From Saprospiraceae bacterium (GTDB lineage Bacteria; Bacteroidota; Bacteroidia; Chitinophagales; Saprospiraceae): a DNA stretch of 64,000 nucleotides. The notes beneath the pieces were generated by a model. It was not told where the DNA came from. It ran no database searches and worked only from the letters and a program-made list of their open reading frames with translations. Shown here in pieces: positions 34,368-44,043 of this stretch (the stretch's first letter is position 1; each line of letters begins with the position of its first letter). Where the stretch lies: contig JABARE010000038.1 of NCBI GenBank assembly GCA_019187365.1, forward strand, positions 81,545 to 145,544, given 5' to 3'. Both the position numbers and the translations under genes were made by a program.

Positions 34368-37300
34368 CTATTCCTGAGCATCGTTTGCAAAAAGAGCATC
34401 CGGCTCAATGGTTTCGAACCATCCTATGAGCTGATTATACTGGATGGCCTGGCACAAGACTGCGGGATCGCCCACGATAATTACTTGTTCGCGGGCACGG
34501 GTGATGGCTACATTTAACTTTCGGTCAACACCGGCGTCATTTACAGAAGTCATCTGCACCAACTGTGAGGGATCGCTGACGACGGTAGATAAAATGATGA
34601 TGTCCCGGGCTCCGCCCTGATAGCGCTCGGCTGTATCGGTAGTGAGCAGAGGAGGCTCCCCGCTGAATAGTTCGGACAGTTCATGGCGAATCAAAGCGAT
34701 CTGCGCTCTAAAAGGAGTGATGATGCCGAGCGTTGAGTCCTGCCAGTTGATGGAATTTGCCCGGTAAAGCGCGTGGATCGATGCAACGAGCTTGGCGATC
34801 AGCCGGGCTTCAGGGGTGTTCGACTTGGTCCCAAGGGGACCCAGGCGGTTTTGCAGCGGAACGAACACCGTTCGGTGACGGTATAAAGCCGGATGAGTGC
34901 CCGGTGGTCTATTGATGAAAATCCTGTCAAGGGCCCGTGTCTGCCGATCGCCCGCCAAACCAGCCGGTAAGATGGATAGGCGCCCGTCGTAAGTGGTTTT
35001 AGCAGGATATTGCATAATTTCATAATGCATTCTTCCTTGATAATGAAGCATTTCATACGCATGATCCCAGCCATTGCGCTTGCATTGCCCATACAGGCGT
35101 TCAAAGAGCGAAGTCGAACCCGAAGTAAATCCCAAGCTTCGCAATTCGGCCGAGGCGATTTGGGTTTCCGACGGTGTTTGCGCGCTGACCGCGGGCAGCT
35201 GCATATGATCCCCAATGAGCACAAACCGATGGAAATGGGCAAGCAGGCCGATGAGCTGGGGTTCCAGAATTTGGCTGGCCTCATCGACCACCACGGTGTC
35301 AAACTTTTTAAGGAAAAAAAGTTCCTTTTTTCCCTGGATGCTTGCGACCGTTCCGGCAAAGATCCGGGTAGATTTTAGCAATTCGGCCAGCTCCCCTCGG
35401 CTATTCATTGGGCGGATCTGCTCATCCAGCAGCCGCGACCTGAACTTCTCCTGTACTGCATACCGGGAGCCAATGCGGAGGTAACGGCATCCGGTTTCAG
35501 CCAATATTTGTTCAAGGGCTTCGCAAATTTCGTCAACCGCCCGGTTGGTATAGGCAAGCAGAAGGATGTTCTCTCCCAGTTGGTTCGCCAGGGCATCTGC
35601 CAGAAACCGGATGACCATACTGGTTTTTCCGGAACCCGGTGGACCCCAAACCAGAAAATAATCTTTTGCCATTAGGGTGCGCTCCAGCACAGGCCGGATG
35701 TGTTGCGGCACATCGCGGTGCAACATTGGCACCGGTCTGTCGGATTTTGCAGGCGGAACCATCCCGAGCAGGCGCTGGCGAACTTCGACAGGAGCTGCAG
35801 CCCAGGCAGAAATGCTCTGGAACTGGTGAAGGAAGGAGCGGTCGAGTGAATCGTGTTCGAGGTTCCATCGGTGGTCTCCGGTTGCGAGGTGTTCGGGGAA
35901 CTGGCGCGTCCTGAGACGGACCAGGTAACGACCATCGCGCAATTCTACCAGAGTGCATTTGAATATTTGATCCTTTAATACCGATGGCTTGCGGTAAAGG
36001 ATCAGTGTATCTCCAATCCGGAAGTTGGCCATCTGGTCTGCTGGCAAGGGGTCGCCCAGAGACAACAGCGGGTAGTCGTTTGGTTCGTGGACCCGGTCAA
36101 CAATCCGCAATCCCGACAACAGCATGAATTGCTCCCGTTTCTCGGTCTCCGAGAGCAGCCACAAACTGGCAAGGCCTTCGGCATATTGGTTTTGTGAGCG
36201 CCCGGTGCGTGCAATGAACTGTTCGCGAGCAACATAGCTGGAAAACTCACGAAAATAGTCGCGCTCAACCGGACTCAATTGCTGGTAGCACCATTCCAGG
36301 TCGCGCGCATCTCTGCGGGCAAACACTTCCAGTGTACCGTAGACCCGTTCGTTCCATCGATCCAGCAGATGCTCTCCCTCATCCCGGCAATGGGCCAAAT
36401 GCAGTTGTACCAGGATCAATGCATTTCGCATATCGACGAGCTGTTCGATAAAACCGGCGTCGGGCGGGGCAGTCCGCAGGGGTGCTGTGGATTGTGAAGA
36501 GTAGAACACATGCGCCTCCACCATTCTTTTACTTCCGAAAACAGAGCGGATCAGCAAATAATACAACAGGGTCTGCGCATAATGGTCTGCGTTGAGGCCG
36601 AAGCGGTTGGGCCGAAAGGGTTTGCCGCTTTTGAGCTCGACGATGCGGGTGTGTGATGCCGTATGTGAACAAAGGTCGAGGCGCCCCTGGATCCCGTATT
36701 CGACGGAAAAAAAACTCGGTTCAAGCAAACAGCTTCCGAGGTCCGGAATCAGGCCTTCGAACCGCGACCGCACCATTTCGGCCACATGCTCGTAATGCAA
36801 AGCACAGGTCTGTTCGAAGATCTCCACCTCGTTTTCTTTGAGGAGGCTGAACGCCAGCGGGTTTTGTTGGAATATCCGCGGCATGAGTTGGTCCAGCGGC
36901 TGTTCCGGATGAATGATCAACTCGTCGAGAAAGTGGTTGACGGCATTTCCTATGAGCGCCGGGAGGCCAATGGGGCGATACGTAAAAAGTTGAACGAAAT
37001 GCTTGAGCGGATTGCCCCCCTGCTCGCTGAAGCAGGAAGCAATGGCTGTAACGTCGACCAGGCAGTCTGGTAACAGGACCAAAGAGTCCACCCGCCAGCT
37101 TACACCATGCTTCGTGAGTCCGTGCGCATAGGCTTCAACCGGGTAACCGTGGTATCGAATGCATTGTGCCAGATGCTTGGCCTGTTTGGGGCGCAGACAG
37201 GCAGCGTCGAGATCGAGCAGGGCTTCGCTTCCCGAAGCCATGGCAAAGCGATACGTGCCAGAAAGCTGGTCATGGTCTGTGATGCTTATGCGAACGGGTC

Positions 37301-37718
37301 CTTCCACACTCAACTCAGACGGGCTCACGGGAGGTGACAGCATTCCCGCTTCCACAGCCCGTTCCAACAGATCCGGAATGACCTGGCCCGACCGGCATGC
37401 AACCAATTTGGTCCAGGCAGCCACTCCAACCCGCGTCAGCCTTTCGGTATCCGGAGGATCGGCGTTGAGTCCATCCTTAAAGGTCAGGACCATGTGGTAA
37501 AGCGTCTGGTCAATGCGCCCCCGTGCGTGGAGAAATTGCAGCCTGCTCAGCCCTGCGCTGAACAGGTGGCGGGAGTCGTTTGTCAGGGATATGAGTTCTT
37601 CATCCATCACCTCTGCAAGGAAGGCCAGCCCTTCTCCTTGCCCGGCTATAGCTGAATCCAGAAACAGGGAAACCGCCTCGAAGGGGCGATGCTCTTTGTG
37701 GTCATTTTGATGGTTCAC
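34368..37718 (-). CDS. PD-(D/E)XK nuclease-SF1 helicase fusion (Dna2/Upf1-like)
   Basis: A protein of about 1,116 residues. The N-terminal half holds a RecB/Cas4-like nuclease: IQGRLDLCSHT, then IVELKSGKPF (D...ExK) and DHYAQTLLYYLL (QxxxY). The C-terminal half is an SF1B helicase: Walker A WGPPGSGKTS, AYTNRAVDEI (motif Ia), VVVDEASQILEP (Walker B), LIGDHMQLPAVS (motif III), ERYQGGARDIIILSTV and NVAITRAREQVIIVGD (motif VI). The order nuclease-then-helicase matches eukaryotic Dna2. It likely processes DNA ends or flaps. The GTG at 37718 is chosen because a TACCTTTG -7 element lies 9 bases before it; an ATG at 37793 would add 25 weak residues. It stands alone. Confidence 0.85.
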   Translation of the reverse strand: MNHQNDHKEHRPFEAVSLFLDSAIAGQGEGLAFLAEVMDEELISLTNDSRHLFSAGLSRLQFLHARGRIDQTLYHMVLTFKDGLNADPPDTERLTRVGVAAWTKLVACRSGQVIPDLLERAVEAGMLSPPVSPSELSVEGPVRISITDHDQLSGTYRFAMASGSEALLDLDAACLRPKQAKHLAQCIRYHGYPVEAYAHGLTKHGVSWRVDSLVLLPDCLVDVTAIASCFSEQGGNPLKHFVQLFTYRPIGLPALIGNAVNHFLDELIIHPEQPLDQLMPRIFQQNPLAFSLLKENEVEIFEQTCALHYEHVAEMVRSRFEGLIPDLGSCLLEPSFFSVEYGIQGRLDLCSHTASHTRIVELKSGKPFRPNRFGLNADHYAQTLLYYLLIRSVFGSKRMVEAHVFYSSQSTAPLRTAPPDAGFIEQLVDMRNALILVQLHLAHCRDEGEHLLDRWNERVYGTLEVFARRDARDLEWCYQQLSPVERDYFREFSSYVAREQFIARTGRSQNQYAEGLASLWLLSETEKREQFMLLSGLRIVDRVHEPNDYPLLSLGDPLPADQMANFRIGDTLILYRKPSVLKDQIFKCTLVELRDGRYLVRLRTRQFPEHLATGDHRWNLEHDSLDRSFLHQFQSISAWAAAPVEVRQRLLGMVPPAKSDRPVPMLHRDVPQHIRPVLERTLMAKDYFLVWGPPGSGKTSMVIRFLADALANQLGENILLLAYTNRAVDEICEALEQILAETGCRYLRIGSRYAVQEKFRSRLLDEQIRPMNSRGELAELLKSTRIFAGTVASIQGKKELFFLKKFDTVVVDEASQILEPQLIGLLAHFHRFVLIGDHMQLPAVSAQTPSETQIASAELRSLGFTSGSTSLFERLYGQCKRNGWDHAYEMLHYQGRMHYEIMQYPAKTTYDGRLSILPAGLAGDRQTRALDRIFINRPPGTHPALYRHRTVFVPLQNRLGPLGTKSNTPEARLIAKLVASIHALYRANSINWQDSTLGIITPFRAQIALIRHELSELFSGEPPLLTTDTAERYQGGARDIIILSTVVSDPSQLVQMTSVNDAGVDRKLNVAITRAREQVIIVGDPAVLCQAIQYNQLIGWFETIEPDALFANDAQE

Positions 37719-37726
37719 TGCAGACT

Positions 37727-37734
37727 CAAAGGTA
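37727..37734 (-). promoter_or_regulatory. Bacteroidota -7 element of the nuclease-helicase gene
   Basis: The minus strand reads TACCTTTG, a perfect match to TAnnTTTG, 9 bases before the proposed GTG start. No -33 TTTG is clear. Confidence 0.45.
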
Positions 37735-37992
37735 GGGCACCCGTCAACGTTCGAAGTTAAACTACCGAAACGGCCCGGGGAATGCGCCTGCATTTTTATT
37801 GAATGGGGCAGCTAATTGATCGACACAGACGTTTTATACAAGATCCTTCCGACCCCGTCTCATCCGTTTCCAAAACACAAGTCAACAAATTTTTAACTGT
37901 TTGAATATTTTCATTCAATTTATTATTTTAAATTATTGTTAATATCATCGATAATTTGGAATAATATTCTGTACTTTGCGTTAGACAAAAAA

Positions 37993-38670
37993 ATGAACAT
38001 CGAGGCGAAATATACCGGTTCTTTCAGGCGGCAGCTGATCTTCGGCATGGCCGCCGTTCAGATCGCAGGCATCCTGGCCATGTTGCTGCTGCTTTCGCGA
38101 TGCAACGCACCCACCGCGAAAAAAAAGGCAGAGGGGGAAGGTGTTGTGGATTCGACGGCAGTGGCGGGCCTTCAGGAAGATACCTTATATGTGCCCATCG
38201 CTAAACACCATACCCCGGAAGCAGCTCAGGTGCTCAGCGATCTCGAGCAAAGACAATTCGAATCGGGCACCCTGGCCCACCAGTTACTGGACTACCTCAA
38301 GCGTGGCGACAACGATTTCGGAGATGAATTCAAGTTCATTGACCTCCATTTTGACTTCCGCTCGCCAAAGCCCATGCCCAACTCGCGGTTACAACACGAG
38401 ATCTACGACCTTGCCCAGCTCATGGCGGCATGGCCTGCATTGCGCATTAAACTTATGGTGTATACCGACTCCGATGGCGAAGAAAAGGCCAATGAAAGGC
38501 TGGCACAACAGCGCGGCGAATTCATCATCGCCAGGCTCGCCGAAAAGGGGATCGATCAAAGTCGCATAGAGCTAAAGGCTTTTGGTGAAAAATATCCGGT
38601 AGCCGACAACAAGTCGCTAGAAGGACGACTGATCAATAACCGCATCGAACTCATGGTACTGAGCAAATAA
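37993..38670 (+). CDS. OmpA-family peptidoglycan-binding protein, possibly a lipoprotein
   Basis: The ATG at 37993 gives 225 residues. An N-terminal hydrophobic segment (FGMAAVQIAGILAMLLLLSR) is followed by CNAP, so it may be a lipoprotein or an anchored membrane protein. The C-terminal OmpA domain shows FDFRSPKPMPNSRLQHEI, then LMVYTDSDGEEKANERLAQQ, RIELKAFGEKYP and a final LINNRIELMVL, the usual peptidoglycan-binding layout. Its role is envelope anchoring. An AT-rich promoter region with TACTTTG lies just upstream and a strong terminator follows. Confidence 0.85.
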   Translation: MNIEAKYTGSFRRQLIFGMAAVQIAGILAMLLLLSRCNAPTAKKKAEGEGVVDSTAVAGLQEDTLYVPIAKHHTPEAAQVLSDLEQRQFESGTLAHQLLDYLKRGDNDFGDEFKFIDLHFDFRSPKPMPNSRLQHEIYDLAQLMAAWPALRIKLMVYTDSDGEEKANERLAQQRGEFIIARLAEKGIDQSRIELKAFGEKYPVADNKSLEGRLINNRIELMVLSK

Positions 38671-38710
38671 TGGCGGACTAAAAGAACATCTTAATTTACC
38701 TACTACTTAA

Positions 38711-38753
38711 AAAAGCCGGTGATAAATGTACTCACTGGTTTTTTTTTTTTTTT
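38711..38753 (+). terminator. Rho-independent terminator after the OmpA-like gene
   Basis: AAAGCCGGTGA and TCACTGGTTTT pair in about 11 bp with two G-U wobbles, followed by a run of about 15 T residues. Because an A-run precedes the stem, it can also stop the convergent permease gene. Confidence 0.85.
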
Positions 38754-38785
38754 GACAGGATGCGATGGCCGTGCTGACCGGATTA

Positions 38786-40468
38786 TTATGCTTCCGTGGT
38801 GGCCTTGTTGAGTTTGCTGTAGCGCCTGCCATACGAGAAATAGATCATCAGTCCAACAACGAGCCAGCTTGTAAACCAAGCCCAGTTGGAAGCGGTCATC
38901 CCGGTGAGCAGGTAGCAACAGCTCGACACCCCGAGCAGAGGGATCAGCGATAAATTTTTAAGATAGGCGAAGGCAGAAAGGATGCCGATCAGGATCCAGA
39001 ACAATAGGGTGGAGACCTTGTAGCTTGTGACTCCCGTGCCCCAATCGAGCAGGTCCCGGAAATAGCCCGGAAAGAGGAAGGCCACCAGAAAAAAGGCCGT
39101 CAGCACCATAAGTGGATAGAGGAATTTGGAGTTGACATACCAAAGCCGGAAACCCGGTTCGCCGTCGGGTTTCCTGGGAATGAAGAGGATGCCTCCACAA
39201 ACGAGCACAAACGCAAACAGGGTGGCTATGCTTGTAAAATCGAGTACAAAAGTTTTGTCGGTAAACAGAATGGGAAAACCAACCACTGCGCCGGTCATCA
39301 GTGTGGAAAAGGATGGCGTCTTGTAGCGCGGGTGAATGCGCTGAAATATTTCCGGCAGCAATCCGTCCCGGCTCATGCTCATCCAGATGCGCGGCTGCCC
39401 CATCTGAAATACCAGCAGCACCGAGGTCATCGCAACCACGGCAATGATGGCCACCAGCGCCTGCATGGTATAGTTCTCCCGGACTTCAAAAATGTAAGCC
39501 AGCGGATCGCCAATGCCGTCAAATTGGCGGTAGTCGAGTACTCCCGTGAGCACCAGGGCGAGCAGGATGTAGATGACCGTACACAAAATGAGCGAATAGA
39601 TCATCCCTCTGGGAAGATCGCGTTGCGGATTTTTACTCTCTTCCGCAAATACACTGATGGCGTCGAATCCGATATAAGCAAAGAACACACCGCTCACGGC
39701 TCCCATAACGCCGGAAAAGCCATTGGGCATGAACGCGCGCGTGCCATCACCGACTGCAGGCATCCAGTTTGCAGCTTCAATGTAGACCAGCCCGACGACG
39801 ATTACGAGAACAATGGCCGACAGCTTGAGTACGACCATGATGTTGCTTATGTTGCGCGATTCCCGGATGCCGACGTAGATCAGCCAGGTAATGAGAACGT
39901 TGATCACGAGGGCTGGCAGGTCGAAGATGATGCGCAAGGATCCCAATCGCGGAGCCTGGTTCCATGCATCGAGCAATTCCCGGTTGAGGCTGGAGTTGGC
40001 TACCGCTTTCCTGGCTTCCGGGTAGGAGCAGCTTAGCCAATCTGGAATTCCCATTCCGAATCGATCGAGCAGTGAGGTGAAATAGTCGCTCCAGGAAAAC
40101 GCTACGTAGATGTTGCCAATTGAATATTCCATCAAAAGGGCCCAACCGATGATCCATGCCGCCAGCTCTCCAAATGAAACATAAGCATAGGTATAGGCAG
40201 ACCCCGCAGCAGGAATGCGGCTGGCAAATTCAGCATAGCACAGAGCAGTGAATCCGCAGGCGATGCCCGTAATGACAAAGAGGATTACTACGCCCGGCCC
40301 TGCTTTGAAGCAGGCCTCGCCGAGGCTGCTGAAGCTGCCTGCACCGATGATGGCGGCAATCCCAAGGGCGGTCAGGTCCCGGGTGGTCAATACCCGGTGA
40401 AGTCCTCCTGACCCGTTTGCATCAGAACCCGAGTTTAGCGGTTTTCTGCGTCTTAGCTCTTCAAACAT
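38786..40468 (-). CDS. APC-superfamily amino acid permease
   Basis: A 560-residue membrane protein with about 12-14 hydrophobic helices. The first helix has the APC signature GIAAIIGAGSFSSLG (the substrate-binding GxG loop), and FASRIPAAGSAYTYAYVSFGELAAWIIGW and IGFDAISVFAEESKNPQRDLP are cationic amino acid transporter (CAT) hallmarks. It probably imports basic or other amino acids. Its divergent neighbour is the arginine decarboxylase gene, so arginine uptake is an attractive but unproven role. Confidence 0.9.
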   Translation of the reverse strand: MFEELRRRKPLNSGSDANGSGGLHRVLTTRDLTALGIAAIIGAGSFSSLGEACFKAGPGVVILFVITGIACGFTALCYAEFASRIPAAGSAYTYAYVSFGELAAWIIGWALLMEYSIGNIYVAFSWSDYFTSLLDRFGMGIPDWLSCSYPEARKAVANSSLNRELLDAWNQAPRLGSLRIIFDLPALVINVLITWLIYVGIRESRNISNIMVVLKLSAIVLVIVVGLVYIEAANWMPAVGDGTRAFMPNGFSGVMGAVSGVFFAYIGFDAISVFAEESKNPQRDLPRGMIYSLILCTVIYILLALVLTGVLDYRQFDGIGDPLAYIFEVRENYTMQALVAIIAVVAMTSVLLVFQMGQPRIWMSMSRDGLLPEIFQRIHPRYKTPSFSTLMTGAVVGFPILFTDKTFVLDFTSIATLFAFVLVCGGILFIPRKPDGEPGFRLWYVNSKFLYPLMVLTAFFLVAFLFPGYFRDLLDWGTGVTSYKVSTLLFWILIGILSAFAYLKNLSLIPLLGVSSCCYLLTGMTASNWAWFTSWLVVGLMIYFSYGRRYSKLNKATTEA

Positions 40469-40609
40469 AGGGGGGCGTTGTGTGGATTTTAGCTTCTAAC
40501 CCGGTAAACATACTGAAATTTCCTGTGCCGTTCCCGAACGGCAACGAGCACCGGTTCCTCCGGAAGCGCCACACCCGCAAGCATGGCATCGTCAGTACTG
40601 TTTTGGATT

Positions 40610-40617
40610 TATCTTTG
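40610..40617 (+). promoter_or_regulatory. Bacteroidota -7 element of the polyamine operon
   Basis: TATCTTTG matches TAnnTTTG exactly, 32 bases before the arginine decarboxylase start. No TTTG at the usual -33 distance. Confidence 0.5.
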
Positions 40618-40648
40618 TGCCGCTTCAAACTAAAGCACCTTCAGATCA

Positions 40649-42049
40649 ATGGTAAACAAGTACTTCGACCTCATAGACCAGACCTATTACTTCCCCCAGG
40701 AAGGATTCGACCTCGAAAAGGACAACCTCATTTTCAATGGCATCCCTCTGATGGTGCTCATCGAGAAATATGGAACGCCATTCAAAATGACCTACCTTCC
40801 CAAAATCGGCGACCAGATCAAGAAGGCTAAAAACCTCTTCAACAAATCGATCCGGGCACAGGACTACGAAGGCAAGTACTATTATTGCTATTGCACCAAA
40901 TGTTGTCACTTTTCATACGTGCTCCGGGAAGTCCTTCAGCACGATGTTCAACTGGAGACCTCTTCGGCTTTCGACATCGACCTCATCCTCAACCTGTATA
41001 AAAATGGTCTCATCAGCAAAGACCACGTAGTCGTCAACAATGGCTTCAAACCTGCGGCTTACCTGCAGAATATTGCCAATATGGTCAATTCCGGTTTCAA
41101 AAATGTAATCCCGGTCTTCGACAATATTTATGAGGCAGATCGCCTCGAATCCATGCTGCAAAAGAAATGCAAGGTGGGTCTGCGGGTAGCCACCGAAGAG
41201 GAGCCCAAATTTGAGTTCTATACTTCTCGCCTCGGCATCCGGTCGTCACAGGTCGTGGAATACGCCCGCGCCAAGTTGAAAAAGCATAAGAAGTTCGAGC
41301 TCTACATGGTGCATTTTTTTGTCGACACCGGCGTCAAAGACACAGTGTACTATTGGGGTGAATTAAAGAAGGGCGTCAACACCTACGTCGAACTCAAAAA
41401 GCATTTTCCTTCGATCAAGGCCATCAACATCGGAGGCGGGCTTCCCATCCGCAATAGCCTCGGATTTGAGTTCGATTACAAATACATGATCAACCAGATC
41501 ATCAAGATGATCAGAGAGGCATGCGATGAAGCCGGGGTAGGTCATCCCGACATCTATACGGAATTCGGAAAATATACGGTGGGCGAAAGCGGAGCGACGA
41601 TATTTTCCGTTCTTGAACAAAAACAGCAAAACGATTCGGAGATCTGGTACATGATCGACAATTCGCTGATGAACACCCTCCCCGACAGCTGGGGAATTTC
41701 CGAGCGCTTCATTATGCTGCCCGTCAACAAATGGTTCAACGACTATACCCGGGTAAACATCGGCGGTCTGAGTTGCGACAATTCAGATTTTTACAATATG
41801 GAAGAGCAGAACCAGCAGCTTTTTCTGCCCAAATACCAGCGCACCGACAAGGAGCCACTCTACGTCGGCTTTTTCCATACGGGCGCCTACCAGGATGCGC
41901 TTTCAGGGTATGGAGGCATTAAGCACTGCCTGCTTCCCTCTCCCAAGCACCTACTCGTCGACCGCGATGAAAATGGAAACCTGGTGGACTGGGTTTACAA
42001 CGAGGAGCAAAATTCACGGGACATGCTCCGCATTCTTGGGTACAATTGA
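40649..42049 (+). CDS. speA: arginine decarboxylase (PLP, alanine racemase-fold type)
   Basis: A 466-residue protein of the group IV (alanine racemase-fold) decarboxylases, of the short arginine decarboxylase form found in Bacteroidota. Visible features are YYYCYCTKCCHFSYV with the PLP lysine, then ETSSAFDID, HFFVDTGVK (the histidine-bearing strand), INIGGGLPIRN (glycine-rich phosphate loop) and a C-terminal GFFHTGAYQDALSGYGG with the catalytic aromatic stretch. It would make agmatine from arginine. The next two genes, agmatinase and a deoxyhypusine-synthase homologue, follow closely, which decides arginine over lysine or diaminopimelate. Confidence 0.88.
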   Translation: MVNKYFDLIDQTYYFPQEGFDLEKDNLIFNGIPLMVLIEKYGTPFKMTYLPKIGDQIKKAKNLFNKSIRAQDYEGKYYYCYCTKCCHFSYVLREVLQHDVQLETSSAFDIDLILNLYKNGLISKDHVVVNNGFKPAAYLQNIANMVNSGFKNVIPVFDNIYEADRLESMLQKKCKVGLRVATEEEPKFEFYTSRLGIRSSQVVEYARAKLKKHKKFELYMVHFFVDTGVKDTVYYWGELKKGVNTYVELKKHFPSIKAINIGGGLPIRNSLGFEFDYKYMINQIIKMIREACDEAGVGHPDIYTEFGKYTVGESGATIFSVLEQKQQNDSEIWYMIDNSLMNTLPDSWGISERFIMLPVNKWFNDYTRVNIGGLSCDNSDFYNMEEQNQQLFLPKYQRTDKEPLYVGFFHTGAYQDALSGYGGIKHCLLPSPKHLLVDRDENGNLVDWVYNEEQNSRDMLRILGYN

Positions 42050-42104
42050 TGCCCTGCCGGCGGAACGCAAGTCTTCGAAGCATTGTTTACAGCTAAATGA
42101 CTAC

Positions 42105-42980
42105 ATGAAAAAAGTGACAAAAACCTACGCCGGCATCCCCGAAAAATTTGCGCGATACGATTCAGCAGCCGTGTTGCTCACTTCCTTGCCTTTCGACGGA
42201 ACCAGTACCTGGGGCAAGGGTGCCGACCGCGGTTTTGAGGCCTTCCTCGATGCAAGTGCCAACATGGAACTGTACGACATTGAGACCAACAGCGAACCCT
42301 ACCGCAACGGCATTTATCTCGAAAAGCCTCTGAAGCTGAAAGATTGCACCCCCGAAGAAATGGTGAGCAAGGTCTACAAGAAGGCCTTGGCCCAACTTGA
42401 AAGCGGAAAACTCCCCACCTATTTTGGTGGAGAGCACAGCGTCAGCATCGGGGTGCTGCGCGCTTTCGCAGAGCGGTATAAAAAGCTGACCGTCCTCCAA
42501 CTCGATGCACATGCAGACCTCCGCCCCGTTTACGACGGAACGCCATTCAACCACGCATGCGCGGTACACGAGGCTCAAAAGCTCGCAAACCTGCTCCAAA
42601 TTGGCATCCGCAGCATGGATGTCGAAGAAAAGAAATACATGCGACGCGAAAATGTGTATTTCGCACACCAACTGATGGACAACGATTTCTGGATGGAAGA
42701 GGCCATCGGCAAAATGACTTCGGACGTTTACATCACCTTGGATCTCGACGTGTTCGATCCTTCCATTATGCCGAGCACCGGTACCCCGGAACCCGGAGGA
42801 CTGCTCTGGTACCAAATGATGCAATTCCTTCGCATGGTCTTTCTGCGGAAAAACGTCGTGGGGTTTGATCTGGTGGAACTCGCTCCCAACAAAAACAACC
42901 GCGCACCCGATTTTCTGGTAGCCAAGCTCTACTATAAAATGCTGGCGTACCATTTTGAGCGGTCGCGGCGCAAAAGCTGA
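42105..42980 (+). CDS. speB: agmatinase family ureohydrolase
   Basis: A 291-residue ureohydrolase with the complete manganese site: GGEHSVSIG, LDAHADLRPVYDG (DAHxD), and LDLDVFDPSIMPSTGTPEPG (DxDxxDP). It hydrolyses agmatine to putrescine and urea. The ATG at 42105 (MKKVTKTYAGIPEKF) lies 55 bases after speA; the longer in-frame start inside speA is rejected because its first 70 codons have no family similarity. Agmatinase rather than arginase is favoured by the adjacent arginine decarboxylase. Confidence 0.93.
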   Translation: MKKVTKTYAGIPEKFARYDSAAVLLTSLPFDGTSTWGKGADRGFEAFLDASANMELYDIETNSEPYRNGIYLEKPLKLKDCTPEEMVSKVYKKALAQLESGKLPTYFGGEHSVSIGVLRAFAERYKKLTVLQLDAHADLRPVYDGTPFNHACAVHEAQKLANLLQIGIRSMDVEEKKYMRRENVYFAHQLMDNDFWMEEAIGKMTSDVYITLDLDVFDPSIMPSTGTPEPGGLLWYQMMQFLRMVFLRKNVVGFDLVELAPNKNNRAPDFLVAKLYYKMLAYHFERSRRKS

Positions 42981-43032
42981 AAGCAGGAGCAGGACGGCAT
43001 TGGGTAAACAATACTTGAATAAATCATTTGAA

Positions 43033-44007
43033 ATGAATAAAGGTCCGGTTTCGCAATTTATACAGCATCACTATCGCCATTTTAATGCAGCCGCACTGGT
43101 CGATGCTGCGAAGGGGTACGAGACCCACCTGCTCGAGGGCGGAAAGATGATGGTGACCTTAGCTGGCGCCATGAGCACAGCTGAGTTGGGCATCTCTCTT
43201 GCAGAAATGATCCGGCAGGGAAAGGTGGACATCATTTCATGCACCGGAGCCAACCTCGAGGAGGACCTCATGAACCTCGTAGCCCACAAACACTACAAGC
43301 GCATTCCCCACTATCGCGACCTCACCCCGCAACACGAATGGGAATTGCTGGAGCAGGGCCTCAACCGCGTTACCGACACCTGCATCCCCGAAGAAGAAGC
43401 CTTCCGCAAACTGCAGCGGCACATGTTCGCCCAATGGAAGAGTGCACAGGATGGGGGAGAGCGCTTCTTTCCACACGAATACATGTACCGCGTGCTCAAT
43501 TCAGGAGTACTGGAATCCGATTACGAAGCCGATCCGCATCACTCCTGGATGCTGGCCGCAGCAAAAGCCAACATCCCCATCGTGTGTCCGGGCTGGGAAG
43601 ACTCCACCATGGGCAACATTTTTGCATCTTACGTGGTCAAGGGCGAATTGGCTGCAAGCATCGTCAAAAGTGGTATAGAATACATGGTATGGCTCTCCGA
43701 CTGGTACCGCAGAAATTCACCGGGAAAAGGCGTAGGCTTCTTTCAGATCGGTGGCGGCATTGCAGGTGATTTTCCCATTTGCGTCGTACCCATGATGTAT
43801 CAGGACCTCGAGTGGACCGACGTGCCATTTTGGGCCTACTTCTGCCAGATCTCCGATTCGACCACGTCTTACGGATCTTACAGCGGAGCGGTTCCCAACG
43901 AAAAGATCACCTGGGGAAAACTTGGCATCGACACCCCTAAATTCGTCATCGAAAGCGATGCCACCATCGTCGCACCCCTCATCTTTGCCTGGGTGCTGGG
44001 TTGGTAA
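43033..44007 (+). CDS. deoxyhypusine synthase-like protein (possible homospermidine synthase)
   Basis: A 324-residue member of the deoxyhypusine synthase family. It keeps LAGAMSTAELG, DIISCTGANLEEDL, PGWEDSTMGNIF, FFQIGGGIAGDF (NAD-binding glycines) and EKITWGKLG, whose WGK lysine corresponds to the catalytic lysine of DHS. Bacteria lack eIF5A, so the product is unlikely to be hypusine. The DHS reaction on two putrescines gives homospermidine, and this fits its place after speA-speB. The ATG at 43033 is preferred to upstream starts that overlap speB. Confidence 0.88.
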   Translation: MNKGPVSQFIQHHYRHFNAAALVDAAKGYETHLLEGGKMMVTLAGAMSTAELGISLAEMIRQGKVDIISCTGANLEEDLMNLVAHKHYKRIPHYRDLTPQHEWELLEQGLNRVTDTCIPEEEAFRKLQRHMFAQWKSAQDGGERFFPHEYMYRVLNSGVLESDYEADPHHSWMLAAAKANIPIVCPGWEDSTMGNIFASYVVKGELAASIVKSGIEYMVWLSDWYRRNSPGKGVGFFQIGGGIAGDFPICVVPMMYQDLEWTDVPFWAYFCQISDSTTSYGSYSGAVPNEKITWGKLGIDTPKFVIESDATIVAPLIFAWVLGW

Positions 44008-44043
44008 CATTAAAAAAGTAGGCCTTAGGAGCTTGCCTTCCGC

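Noticed and set aside
38739..38753. long T homopolymer as sequencing error
   Set aside because: It follows a good stem directly and makes sense as a terminator, though the exact T count may be unreliable.
43033..44007. hypusine formation on a translation factor
   Set aside because: No eIF5A exists in bacteria and the neighbours make putrescine, so a polyamine product is more likely.
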